Virus record (IMG/VR): IMGVR_UViG_3300020205_001415
Span: 1 to 47,116 of that record
Strand: one strand, 5' to 3'
Length of the DNA stretch: 47,116 nucleotides
Origin: a virus
Below are positions 10,742 to 18,734 of the stretch, piece by piece. Made by a program: the position numbers and the translations under genes. The notes beneath the pieces are model-generated. The model saw only the letters and a list, made by a program, of their open reading frames with translations, was not told the DNA's origin and did no database searches. Each line of letters begins with the position of its first letter. Position 1 is the stretch's first letter.

Positions 10742-11119
10742 TTAAAGAGGTCTGTTGGGTTGACTAGATTGTCTGTTAAAATCAACTACTAGAGTACTAC
10801 GTTGATTGGTTGATATGTATCGTAGCACTATTTCTATCTGTATACCCCTGTCATACTGGGTAACTATGACATTTTCGGCGGCTACACGTGGATCAGACGC
10901 GATTATACGATTAACATCCTGCATGATAGTGGCTTTGCTGGTCTCATCTAGAGGTTCAAATATCATATCCCATATTACAGTACCCACGTCAGGATTCATT
11001 AACTTCTCGCCTTTACGTAGGTTAAAGTGATTGATTAGATCCTGTTTTACCAGTTCAAAGTCCGTGATCCTAAAGTGCTTTGATCTATTTACTGTACTGA
11101 ATCCGTTGTATAGGGCCAT
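10742..11119 (-). CDS. gp25: Baseplate wedge protein gp25 (lysozyme-like fold family)
   Basis: A 125-residue protein with the gp25/W-like signature: an N-terminal FRITDFELVKQDLINHFNLR segment, then GEKLMNPDVGTVIWDMIFEP at about residues 37-56, and a C-terminal VTQYDRGIQIEIVLRYI segment. Length is close to T4 gp25 (132 aa). In T4 gp25 sits in the inner baseplate wedge and helps connect the wedge to the sheath; the family is shared with type VI secretion TssE. It lies 7 nt downstream of gp5 and 44 nt upstream of gp6. A TAAATA box ends only 4 nt before its ATG, which would make any transcript from it almost leaderless. Confidence 0.93.
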   Translation of the reverse strand: MALYNGFSTVNRSKHFRITDFELVKQDLINHFNLRKGEKLMNPDVGTVIWDMIFEPLDETSKATIMQDVNRIIASDPRVAAENVIVTQYDRGIQIEIVLRYISTNQRSTLVVDFNRQSSQPNRPL

Positions 11120-11126
11120 GTTGTAT

Positions 11127-13286
11127 TTACACTCTCGCTACAATTTTAGAAGTATTACTTGCTGTAATAGTCGCTATCTGTGTTTGGCTGAATCGACCTT
11201 GATTGTAGTACTCTGATATAGCAGTTTTATCTAGATTAACTGCATCTTTAGTACTACGATACCACTGTGTTGTGTTAGGAACTCCGGCTATATGTGCCGC
11301 AGATAATAATCCGGCTACCTTGTCTGCAGAAGTCTCCTGTGTGATAACGCCATTAACCTGAAGCTGTTTATAATTTCTAGCGGTATAATCATACATGGCC
11401 TGTTCCTGTGTCGCAGGACTAGCATAAAAGTCCTGGGGACTGCCTATACCGTTCCGGCCGGTCCAATTTGCAGGATTGTTCATAGCTTCTTGAGTCTGCG
11501 GCGTTCCTACTCTGACATAGCCCAGATCCTGTAATGATTGGGCATCTAGCTTATACTTGCCTTGGGCTCCATTGTTGTCATAGCCCGCATAGCTACCGTT
11601 ACCTTCTGTATAACCTATCTGGGCTGTATAGGCTCTTAATTGATCATTGCTTAATACTCCCATGGCTGCACCTGGATCGGGTTGTTGGATGAAACTTGAT
11701 GTAGGTGCTGGTCGCGCTACCGTGCCTATGTCTGCCAGCGTCACATTGACTCCTGGAGTGACTACGGGTGGATCTATGGAATTGCCGTCGATATCTGTTT
11801 GTACAGGAGTTTGAGCGATGTCCGGCGTCGCTGCTTCTTGCTGTCTTATTACTGCGGCAACACTACCCCGCACATAGGGTTCATGTGTTGGTACTTTGTA
11901 ATTGATCGAGGTCAGACCTTTTTCTAATAACACCCATCCAAATCCGTTGGGTTTGGAATCTGGTAGGGAGAACCTAGAAAGTTTAGTGGGAGGAGGAGCA
12001 TCGCCTCCACCGCCTCCACCGTTTAGTGCTATCTTGCTGCCTTTCAAACTCATGCTGCCTCCTGCTGTTATTCCCATGCCTCCTACCGATCTGATACTCA
12101 ATGAACTTCCGCTTTTTAGTTGTGTGCGCTGACCATAGAGATTAAGTGATGCATCTGCTCGAGCTTGTATAGTCTGTCCTTCTAATGCTACCTTGGATCC
12201 ACCAAATATATTAACGCTGTTCATAGCACTCAAGCTGATATTATGATCGCTGTGCATCATGAGATTACCTTCGGTGCGTATGGATAGGTCGCGTTTTCCG
12301 TAGATCAGTACATCACCTTCTTTGGTTAACTCTACCCAAGCTGACCCTGTAGAATTGCTGATATACATATAGCCATTTGAGTCATCCATTAGAATCTGAT
12401 GTCCTGCCGATGATCTCAGTCTAACTAGATTGTTCTTCTTAAAAATATCACCATCATCCATCACCAGACTGTGGCCACCTACTCTGGTATATATAGGTAG
12501 ATCCGCATTACTAATCGTACCTGCCACTATCTGTTGTTGTAGATTGGGATTATTGGCTATATCTTCTTTGGGTACAGGGCGACCCGGAGTACTGAATCCG
12601 TATACGCTACTGACAGGATCTCTCTGCATACTGCTGGTGATCGCGCCGCGACTGTTTAGATCTTGGTCAAGCCCTTGACTTATCAAAGTCACAGTCTGCG
12701 GTACGTTAAGTGGCTTTAATGCTGCGGCCCAACCAGACTGGTAGTTAGTGGGATCGTACTCATTGAATTCGCCAACTGGATATTTGCGGCCAGGTGATAG
12801 ATACTGTGCTAGATCTGCTGGTATACTGGTACTTGATATCTTATCTAATGTAACAGCACCCAACCCCGGGGTCATGTATCGGCTTAAGTCTGAGCTAATG
12901 CAGGCAAACCAATACCCTTCTTTGGTTTCACCTGCAGGGAAACAGCATAGCACAGTAGAACCGACGTCCGGAGACACCATGAAAAATCCATAGCTCTGTT
13001 TAGTTATGTTATAGTTATTAATTTGACTCTGTGTAGTGGATGCTTGACCTTGGCTCTGTCCTGAGAACGGACTAGCATAGTTTACCAAGGTCCAGTTGCT
13101 TTCTAGGTTAGGTGCGTCGCCCCCAAACTGTGGTATATAGACCCACAGTCGTCCATTACGGGTAGAAGTATCTATCTTCTTAACTACACCTTTGTATATT
13201 CCTTCTTTGAGAGGAATCTCAGCTCTCGTGGTATCTTGATCCCTCGATTGCTTGGTTCCTGACATAACTGCATTTTGAACTGACAT
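11127..13286 (-). CDS. gp5: Baseplate hub spike protein gp5, OB-fold plus beta-helix plus C-terminal lysozyme-like domain
   Basis: The 719-residue product has a gp5/VgrG-like layout. Residues about 25-160 form the OB-fold (EGIYKGVVKKIDTSTRNGRLWVYIPQFGGD, here given only as its start and end features, then VSPDVGSTVLCCFPAGETKEG). Residues about 270-415 are the repetitive spike: RLRSSAGHQILMDDSNGY, DVLIYGKRDLSIRTEG, MMHSDHNISLSAMNSVNIFG and KGSKIALNGGGGGG. After a linker, residues about 545-700 resemble a lytic enzyme domain (IGYTEGNGSYAGYDNNGAQG, GKYKLDAQSLQDLGYV), with the Glu of YTEG as candidate catalytic residue. In T4 the lysozyme sits between the OB-fold and the spike; here it is C-terminal, an arrangement I recall from marine relatives. 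Role: cell-puncturing needle and local cell-wall digestion. It follows the hub gene by 21 nt and precedes gp25 by 7 nt. Confidence 0.88.
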   Translation of the reverse strand: MSVQNAVMSGTKQSRDQDTTRAEIPLKEGIYKGVVKKIDTSTRNGRLWVYIPQFGGDAPNLESNWTLVNYASPFSGQSQGQASTTQSQINNYNITKQSYGFFMVSPDVGSTVLCCFPAGETKEGYWFACISSDLSRYMTPGLGAVTLDKISSTSIPADLAQYLSPGRKYPVGEFNEYDPTNYQSGWAAALKPLNVPQTVTLISQGLDQDLNSRGAITSSMQRDPVSSVYGFSTPGRPVPKEDIANNPNLQQQIVAGTISNADLPIYTRVGGHSLVMDDGDIFKKNNLVRLRSSAGHQILMDDSNGYMYISNSTGSAWVELTKEGDVLIYGKRDLSIRTEGNLMMHSDHNISLSAMNSVNIFGGSKVALEGQTIQARADASLNLYGQRTQLKSGSSLSIRSVGGMGITAGGSMSLKGSKIALNGGGGGGDAPPPTKLSRFSLPDSKPNGFGWVLLEKGLTSINYKVPTHEPYVRGSVAAVIRQQEAATPDIAQTPVQTDIDGNSIDPPVVTPGVNVTLADIGTVARPAPTSSFIQQPDPGAAMGVLSNDQLRAYTAQIGYTEGNGSYAGYDNNGAQGKYKLDAQSLQDLGYVRVGTPQTQEAMNNPANWTGRNGIGSPQDFYASPATQEQAMYDYTARNYKQLQVNGVITQETSADKVAGLLSAAHIAGVPNTTQWYRSTKDAVNLDKTAISEYYNQGRFSQTQIATITASNTSKIVARV

Positions 13287-13307
13287 ATATTCTTATTCCG
13301 TATTATA

Positions 13308-16300
13308 TTAAAAGTCAAAGTCGACAGACACATCAACATCCACATCAACATCAACATCAACATCCACATCAACATCCACATCAACATCCACATCAACATC
13401 AACATCAGTTTCTAACTCGTTAGCTCGCATTGCTTCGCCCATTTCGCGATCTTCTATGTCATAGACATCTTCGACTTCTGCCCCGTCAGCTTGGTTAGTA
13501 ACGTCCCCGCCCTGGTCAGCCTCGGGTGTCTCTGATCCCGGACCACCTTCCATATCGCGGGCCGCATCTTCTGCGTTGGCTTTGGCCAACGCTTCGGGTG
13601 ATGGCCGTTCAATGAAAGATTTAAGTTCAGCTACTCCTTTTGACACTACCGCGTTGAGCTCCTTAGTAACTAGATTCTTAACGGCCCCCACAGCTAGGCT
13701 CTGCACTTGTCCCAATAGGCCCGACACTAATGCGCTACCGCCGGCACCTGCGGCGTTTAATACTGAAGACACGCCGACTTCCAGGCCTGCTGTTCCAGCT
13801 CTAACGATATTTGGACCGCTAAATCGACTGGGCAATGCTGCTGGTACTTGGGGGAATCCTGCATTAGTGTATGTATTCAATCTTTGACCTACCGTAGAGA
13901 AATCTGTCGACCTCGAATTGTCATTTATCAATAATTTGTTCATAGTTATCGACTGTTCAAATTTTCCTCTATTGAACGTATTGTCTACTTTGATTATCTG
14001 GTAGATACCACTGTATATGCCGATGCCTGAGGTATACGGATTGTCACCAGGATTAGCTAATCCGGTCGTTTGATCGTAGTCTACGGGACTCCTAAAATTA
14101 AAATAGACATATAGTTCCCCCTTGTCAGTAAAGAGACTACCGTTGGGTGTTTTATCCACGGAAGCAGTTGTTGTATCTTTATCGAGATTTTGTCCGTAAA
14201 ACACATCATCTTGTTTTATTAAAGTTGGATCACCGATGATCTGCATTTTTAACTCGAGCAGATCGCCCGCCGCGCCTGACATCAATGATTTTTCTAAATC
14301 TGCGGCGGTGACCGACGACTGACTTTGGGCACTGTTCTTACTTTGTAACTGGAGATTTCTGGCTATATACTTCTTGGATGGAGGACCTATCTTGCCATAG
14401 TCATATACTAAAAATTTACTCTCATTCCTGGGTTGACAAGATACCCCTGTGTCTTCGTATCCTGGCTGTAGCTTATCGAATATCCCATTGGCTGTAGATG
14501 TAATTTGATCTTTTTCTTTGAATACCGTGATTGGCTGGATGAATAATGTATGAAGTTCAATTGTCACATCTAATACATCGCGATTGCTTTGATTTTCTCC
14601 TGAGACCTTACTACGACCTCCTGTGAACATATAGTTATATTCTTTAACAAATCCTGGTTGCCTACCGATAGGTGCGTAAGGATAGTCTACGGTTTTGATC
14701 CATTTTTTTACTATATAAGTCACTTCTAGACTATAGGTATTAGACTCCGGAATGTAGTCAATTATCTTGACCTTTGGGATAATTTTCCACCACTTCAATG
14801 GTTGGTTTCCTTGAAGGTTAGAAGATGTTGGGGATCGATTGTCGGGATCTTTACTAAGTTGAGATCCTATATATTCGCTATTACGTATGGCAAAATTGAT
14901 GAGATTATCTAGACGGGTACCGGCCGGTACCGACATGGCAGTTCCGTCAAATGATATGCCGCCTTTGTTTAATCCTGCCGCTTGTTGTGCTGTATTTGTC
15001 GCAGGATTTTTAGGATTTATAGGTGCGGCCTGTTGAACTGTATTAGGAGAAACAGATATTAATTTTGCATTCTTAATCTCATCATCTATCTCTACTTTGA
15101 CACTGGCATACTTGACTTTGGTGTACCCGTTCTTTTTTATACGATCATACCAAGAGTTCATAGCATTAGTAATACCGTTGGCTGAGAAAGTACTTTTTGA
15201 TAACTTATCAATCGACGCTTGAGATGCTGAATTAGCATTGGGCGATGTTGGGTCCGGTGCGCCAGGTGTATTACGTAATGTAGCATCTAATTCTGCCAAT
15301 AGCGCGGCATCAACCTCTCCTGTGCCTAATAGGTCGCCCACTGTCTTGGCTTTGACAGAGAACTGGGAAGGGGTAGCAAGATGTGTTTCCGACAATGCCT
15401 GACGATTATATGGCGAGGCCTTTATAGAATATTCTGCACCTTTGGTCGTGTTTCGACTTTTAATCTCTGTGAATAGTATTGGCAAGTACTTGGTCTGCTG
15501 CCTCAATGCCGGATCAGGGACGCCATCTTTATAACCAAAGAAAGAGATTTCTAACATAAAAGGGTGAAAGATCCAAGTCTTCCCCCCAAACATATCCACT
15601 GCATCTATCAACCTATCTAGTAGAGTGAATCCATTGGGCTCAAGTATAGTAAAACTAAGCGATATCGCATTGGTGTTTTTATTCTGTTGTGTGGTGTTTA
15701 TAGTAGTGTCTATTTTTAAGTTATCAAAGAAGAAATCTTCGATAAAATATGGATTCCTCAGGAAGTCATCACTTTGTCTGCCACCTCCTGCTATTAGTAT
15801 CGAACCTGGTTTTGGCTTATACTCCCCGGGATTTTCTACCAGCCGATTGAAACCCGGTATAGATAAAATATGTAAACTGAGATTATAGGTATACGAATCG
15901 TAATCGTGTAAAGGATTAGGACTAGGTATCTGTCTAATTTTTGACATATCAAGTACTTGGGGACCGGGCGGCGCTTTGAAGGGATTATAATATAATTCGC
16001 CGGTCTGATCATTGATGTGCCAGTTCTTGCTAATATTTCCGTCGTCGTCAAGAGGAGAGCCGGGATCTTGTGCTAATTTCTTTTGATCTTCTGTTAACTG
16101 TCCTTCAGTGTTCGCCCCGGGTATTGATCCGTCTGTACCGGCGGTACCGGCGGTACCGCCTGGACTTATCGGTTGTGTCTTTGCATCCTGTCCTATACCT
16201 GCTTTATATCCTTGACTAGCGTATTCTGTTTTTTGGAATCCGTTCCAAGGCCTCCAACCGTCTGGCTTGTTGGCCGCATAGTTTAGTGCGTAGTCAACAT

Positions 16301-16610
16301 TCTGCTTCCAATTGTTTGGATCAGTCGCATTTAACTTGGTATCTTTTTCAAATTGATTACCTAGACCACCGTTGGTATATAATTGATACGGTCCGTACGA
16401 TCTTTCTTGATTTCCGTTATTAACGACTTGAGATTGCCAGTGGGTCAGACCTTCACTTCTATATACTGCCAATGCTACGTTAGGATCAATGTTACGCTGT
16501 CTGGCCGCATCTACGATATATTGCCCAATAGTGCTGGGTGGTACAGTATAGCCAGGGCTGACCGTGTTGTTATTTAATATTCTTTGGCTGGCGGCGTTTA
16601 ATTCTGCCAT
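13308..16610 (-). CDS. Large baseplate hub protein with N-terminal transglycosylase-like domain and Asp-Val repeat tail
   Basis: A 1,100-residue protein between gp53 and gp5, the position of hub components in marine T4-like phages. Residues about 28-140 look like a lytic transglycosylase/lysozyme-like domain: AARQRNIDPNVALAVYRSEG with Glu53 as candidate acid, then YGPYQLYTNGG. The long middle (about 220-960) has no motif I can name, but contains a KWIKTVDYPYAPIGRQPGF segment and many beta-strand-like stretches; a gp27-like hub role is plausible and unproven. The C-terminal 120 residues turn Ala-rich, then very acidic (ESETPEADQGGD-type sequence), and end in 13 tandem Asp-Val pairs followed by SVDFDF. 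It starts 1 nt after the gp53 stop with a GGGAAGA ribosome site and ends 21 nt before gp5. Confidence 0.72.
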   Translation of the reverse strand: MAELNAASQRILNNNTVSPGYTVPPSTIGQYIVDAARQRNIDPNVALAVYRSEGLTHWQSQVVNNGNQERSYGPYQLYTNGGLGNQFEKDTKLNATDPNNWKQNVDYALNYAANKPDGWRPWNGFQKTEYASQGYKAGIGQDAKTQPISPGGTAGTAGTDGSIPGANTEGQLTEDQKKLAQDPGSPLDDDGNISKNWHINDQTGELYYNPFKAPPGPQVLDMSKIRQIPSPNPLHDYDSYTYNLSLHILSIPGFNRLVENPGEYKPKPGSILIAGGGRQSDDFLRNPYFIEDFFFDNLKIDTTINTTQQNKNTNAISLSFTILEPNGFTLLDRLIDAVDMFGGKTWIFHPFMLEISFFGYKDGVPDPALRQQTKYLPILFTEIKSRNTTKGAEYSIKASPYNRQALSETHLATPSQFSVKAKTVGDLLGTGEVDAALLAELDATLRNTPGAPDPTSPNANSASQASIDKLSKSTFSANGITNAMNSWYDRIKKNGYTKVKYASVKVEIDDEIKNAKLISVSPNTVQQAAPINPKNPATNTAQQAAGLNKGGISFDGTAMSVPAGTRLDNLINFAIRNSEYIGSQLSKDPDNRSPTSSNLQGNQPLKWWKIIPKVKIIDYIPESNTYSLEVTYIVKKWIKTVDYPYAPIGRQPGFVKEYNYMFTGGRSKVSGENQSNRDVLDVTIELHTLFIQPITVFKEKDQITSTANGIFDKLQPGYEDTGVSCQPRNESKFLVYDYGKIGPPSKKYIARNLQLQSKNSAQSQSSVTAADLEKSLMSGAAGDLLELKMQIIGDPTLIKQDDVFYGQNLDKDTTTASVDKTPNGSLFTDKGELYVYFNFRSPVDYDQTTGLANPGDNPYTSGIGIYSGIYQIIKVDNTFNRGKFEQSITMNKLLINDNSRSTDFSTVGQRLNTYTNAGFPQVPAALPSRFSGPNIVRAGTAGLEVGVSSVLNAAGAGGSALVSGLLGQVQSLAVGAVKNLVTKELNAVVSKGVAELKSFIERPSPEALAKANAEDAARDMEGGPGSETPEADQGGDVTNQADGAEVEDVYDIEDREMGEAMRANELETDVDVDVDVDVDVDVDVDVDVDVDVDVSVDFDF
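13329..13406 (-). repeat. Hexanucleotide tandem repeat, 13 units of GATGTK coding Asp-Val
   Basis: Seventy-eight bases made of 13 uninterrupted copies of a 6-bp unit, GATGTT or GATGTG on the minus strand. They code 13 Asp-Val dipeptides just before the stop of the hub gene. Because the unit is six bases, gain or loss of copies by slippage would change the length of the acidic tail without shifting frame. GATGTT and GATGTG units alternate irregularly, suggesting expansion in blocks. Confidence 0.97.
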
Positions 16611-16611
16611 A

Positions 16612-16914
16612 TTATCTTCCCAATGCTAGGATAACATCTTTTTTAGGTATATAGATTTTCGTGCCTATACGCATGTCAAATACAGGATCACGTATACTGT
16701 TGGGATTCCGCACTGCAAATACCCACCAGTAGCCCTGATCACCATAAAGGTCAAAGGCCAACAGGTCAGGTCTAAATTGATAAGTCTTGTTTACGGTAAA
16801 CAACACATCTTCAAGAGTTCTGCTTATGGCGGGTATCTGTGCTATATCTAGGAATCTTCCAAATAATGGAGTCTGTTTGTAAGGACTAGTAGATGAATAC
16901 TGTGCATCGGCCAT
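16612..16914 (-). CDS. gp53: Baseplate wedge protein gp53
   Basis: A 100-residue protein with features of the gp53 family: QTPLFGRFLDIAQIPAISR near residues 14-32, TYQFRPDLLAFDLYGDQGYW at about 44-63, and a C-terminal LysM-like MRIGTKIYIPKKDVI at about 81-95. In T4 gp53 clamps neighbouring wedges together during baseplate assembly (196 aa); the short form is normal in marine relatives. It overlaps the end of the gene before it by one base (TAATG) and is followed after 1 nt by the large hub gene, so the three are very likely co-translated. Confidence 0.88.
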   Translation of the reverse strand: MADAQYSSTSPYKQTPLFGRFLDIAQIPAISRTLEDVLFTVNKTYQFRPDLLAFDLYGDQGYWWVFAVRNPNSIRDPVFDMRIGTKIYIPKKDVILALGR

Positions 16915-17738
16915 TAGATAAATCCTCCTGAGGTCTTGCTGTTAGTGTTTAGATATGCGCCTTGGGCAAACTGTTCCACTGTAAAGTTTCTTGACACATT
17001 ATTTCTACTGTAGACAGGCTGCAAGGTTATTGCCAACGTGCTGTTTGTTGGTAATCTTGTAGTGGCCAGACCTCCAAGATTTACTACGGGTATGTTGACA
17101 TAGTCAACATCCGCGGGCATAGTATGGCTAAACTGTGTTATAACACAGGGTACATGTGGCAGATAAGTGCCACCGTAGCCATCTAGAAATACCATTGGGG
17201 GAGGTGTTCCTGCCAATGCCGATGCACCGTAGAACATCTTAGTACAGCTACGGAAGAACTGTATAACAGCTATGAGATATTGACCTTCTGCTATATTCTG
17301 AACTGTGAACTCACCATTGATAGTTATGTTCTGTACTTCACTACCTTCATAGAAATAAGAAGTATAGTTACTGTGTGTTAATTGTGATGTTCCATAACGG
17401 GCCACGTGGTTAATGGTAACCGCAGGGGTATAGGGAAATATAACGCCATTGGTAGGGACAAGTGGGTAAGTATAAAATATATTCTGTATGGCAGGTTGGA
17501 CGCTGATCCTCACACGCCAATCTTCTTCCATGGGTATAGCACCTTGCCAAGTGTAATTCTGAGCAGTCAGCGGGGCTGCACCAGTCTGTGCATTATAACC
17601 AGAACTGGCCAGTCTGGCCGCTACTTGATCGCCTGTTGCCGTCTGTCGTGTAGAAAAGTCTACGGTTATGTTGTTTAACGCATTCTGCTGTTCCACTGTG
17701 ACGGGCGAACCGCCGGCTGTTGTTGACTGACTTGACAT
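16914..17738 (-). CDS. Baseplate tail-tube initiator/cap protein (gp48/gp54-like)
   Basis: A 274-residue virion protein at the head of the leftward baseplate operon. The N-terminal 60 residues are polar and low in complexity. Residues about 65-225 look like a tail-tube fold: WQGAIPMEEDWRVRISVQPA, VIFPYTPAVTINHVARYGTS, then SEVQNITINGEFTVQNIAEG, FRSCTKMFYG and VPCVITQFSHTMPADVDYVN. Position next to gp53 and the tube-like pattern support the gp48/gp54 family, which caps the baseplate and starts tube polymerisation. I cannot separate gp48 from gp54 by eye. A TCGATAAATATCTA late-promoter-like sequence lies 24 nt upstream of the ATG. Confidence 0.65.
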   Translation of the reverse strand: MSSQSTTAGGSPVTVEQQNALNNITVDFSTRQTATGDQVAARLASSGYNAQTGAAPLTAQNYTWQGAIPMEEDWRVRISVQPAIQNIFYTYPLVPTNGVIFPYTPAVTINHVARYGTSQLTHSNYTSYFYEGSEVQNITINGEFTVQNIAEGQYLIAVIQFFRSCTKMFYGASALAGTPPPMVFLDGYGGTYLPHVPCVITQFSHTMPADVDYVNIPVVNLGGLATTRLPTNSTLAITLQPVYSRNNVSRNFTVEQFAQGAYLNTNSKTSGGFI

Positions 17739-17758
17739 ATTATAAATACCCTATTATA

Positions 17759-17772
17759 TAGATATTTATCGA
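17759..17772 (-). promoter_or_regulatory. Putative late promoter of the baseplate operon
   Basis: On the minus strand the sequence TCGATAAATATCTA contains the TAAATA core (17763-17768), 24 nt before the ATG at 17738. The same 14 bases recur before gp6. T4-type late promoters are a single TATAAATA-like box at -10 recognised by gp55, and this phage encodes gp55. Confidence 0.6.
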
Positions 17773-17801
17773 AGGCAAAATAGTATCTTATTATAAAAAG
17801 G

Positions 17802-17830
17802 TTGACACGGGCTCAAAAAACTGTTATTAT
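17802..17830 (+). promoter_or_regulatory. Sigma70 promoter of the gp55-gp47-gp46 operon
   Basis: A perfect -35 TTGACA (17802-17807) and a -10 TATTAT (17825-17830) separated by exactly 17 bases. The predicted start of transcription near 17837 leaves a leader of about 20 nt before the AAGGAG ribosome site. This is the strongest host-type promoter seen in the window and fits early transcription by unmodified host RNA polymerase. Confidence 0.8.
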
Positions 17831-17843
17831 TCAATGACTAAAC

Positions 17844-17849
17844 AAGGAG
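17844..17849 (+). promoter_or_regulatory. Strong Shine-Dalgarno site (AAGGAG) that sets the gp55 start
   Basis: AAGGAG lies 7 nt before an ATT codon at 17857 that opens a frame continuous with gp55. No ATG, GTG or TTG occurs in that frame between the upstream stop (17839-17841) and 17965, so this site argues for initiation at ATT. Confidence 0.75.
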
Positions 17850-17856
17850 TAATAAA

Positions 17857-18729
17857 ATTAGGCACAATTACCTCAACAACAAAGACATCCTTAAAGAGAT
17901 CCACAAGAGCAAGACTACGTATTGTTCGTATTCTGCTCCCGAACATTGTGATTATGATCTGATTTTGGACAGCGTCAAAAAGATTAATAAGAAGAATATA
18001 CTGGCGGCTAGGCGGTCAAGGGCAGAGCGATTGGGCAAATTGGCCCACGAAGCTGCGGTGTTGGCCACTGGCGAAAAGCAAAAGTCGGAACAATTCGCTA
18101 TCAAATACACCAAAATTTCTCCAGCTGATGTGGTATTCCGTATCATGACATGGGAACATATACCCCTGGATACTGTTAAAACACAGAAGGCACGCAATAC
18201 TGCCAAGGAACTGTTTGACGACGAAGAAGACCTCATCCACACTGAATACGACGAGTTAGACCCTGCACATAACAAATATGTCAAAGTCAACTTCCCGCCT
18301 TTCTTCCATTACAAAGTGGACGAAGAGGGTAATCCTTATGAGGTAGGACGCAGTCACTGGAAGGGGACCGTGGACCAAGGAGTGTTTTCCAAGGAACACG
18401 GGGCCATGACCAACAAACTGGCACTCATGTTTATCAAACTATGTGAACGCTATGCTACCCGATCCAATTGGCGCGGATACACGTACAACGATGAAATGCG
18501 TAGTCAAGCATTGCTACAGTTGAGTCAGATTGGATTACAGTTCGATGAGAACAAGTCTCAGAATCCGTTCGCTTATTATACGGCCGCTATCACTAATAGC
18601 TTTACCCGTGTGCTAAACATTGAAAAGCGTAATCAGAATCTCCGGGATGATATCCTAGAGATCAATAATCTCAATCCCAGCTATACTAGACAGAATTGGA
18701 CAAGTAGCACTAGCAATCATGAGGAGTAA
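17857..18729 (+). CDS. gp55: Late-transcription sigma factor gp55, apparent ATT start
   Basis: T4 gp55 is the small sigma-like factor that directs RNA polymerase to late promoters. Here the conserved C-terminal core is clear: WRGYTYNDEMRSQALLQLSQ, KSQNPFAYYTAAITNSFTRV and LNIEKRNQNLRDDILE. The first ordinary start codon in frame is TTG 17965 (254 aa), which has no ribosome site. The frame is open upstream to 17842, and those 36 extra codons read RHNYLNNKDILKEIHKSKTT, a typical gp55 N-terminus as I recall the family. A good AAGGAG sits 7 nt before the ATT at 17857, so I place the start there (290 aa). The ATT could be genuine or an ATG misread. It is the first gene after a sigma70 promoter, consistent with gp55 being made before late genes. 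Confidence 0.88.
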   Translation: MRHNYLNNKDILKEIHKSKTTYCSYSAPEHCDYDLILDSVKKINKKNILAARRSRAERLGKLAHEAAVLATGEKQKSEQFAIKYTKISPADVVFRIMTWEHIPLDTVKTQKARNTAKELFDDEEDLIHTEYDELDPAHNKYVKVNFPPFFHYKVDEEGNPYEVGRSHWKGTVDQGVFSKEHGAMTNKLALMFIKLCERYATRSNWRGYTYNDEMRSQALLQLSQIGLQFDENKSQNPFAYYTAAITNSFTRVLNIEKRNQNLRDDILEINNLNPSYTRQNWTSSTSNHEE

Positions 18730-18734
18730 AGTAA

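Noticed and set aside
13184-13405. Minus-strand frame reading Met-Leu-Met-Trp repeats
   Set aside because: It is the hexanucleotide array read in another frame and it overlaps two well-supported genes.
17965-17967. TTG as the start of gp55
   Set aside because: There is no ribosome site before it, and it would remove a conserved-looking N-terminal segment. ATT 17857 behind AAGGAG fits better, though TTG remains formally possible.
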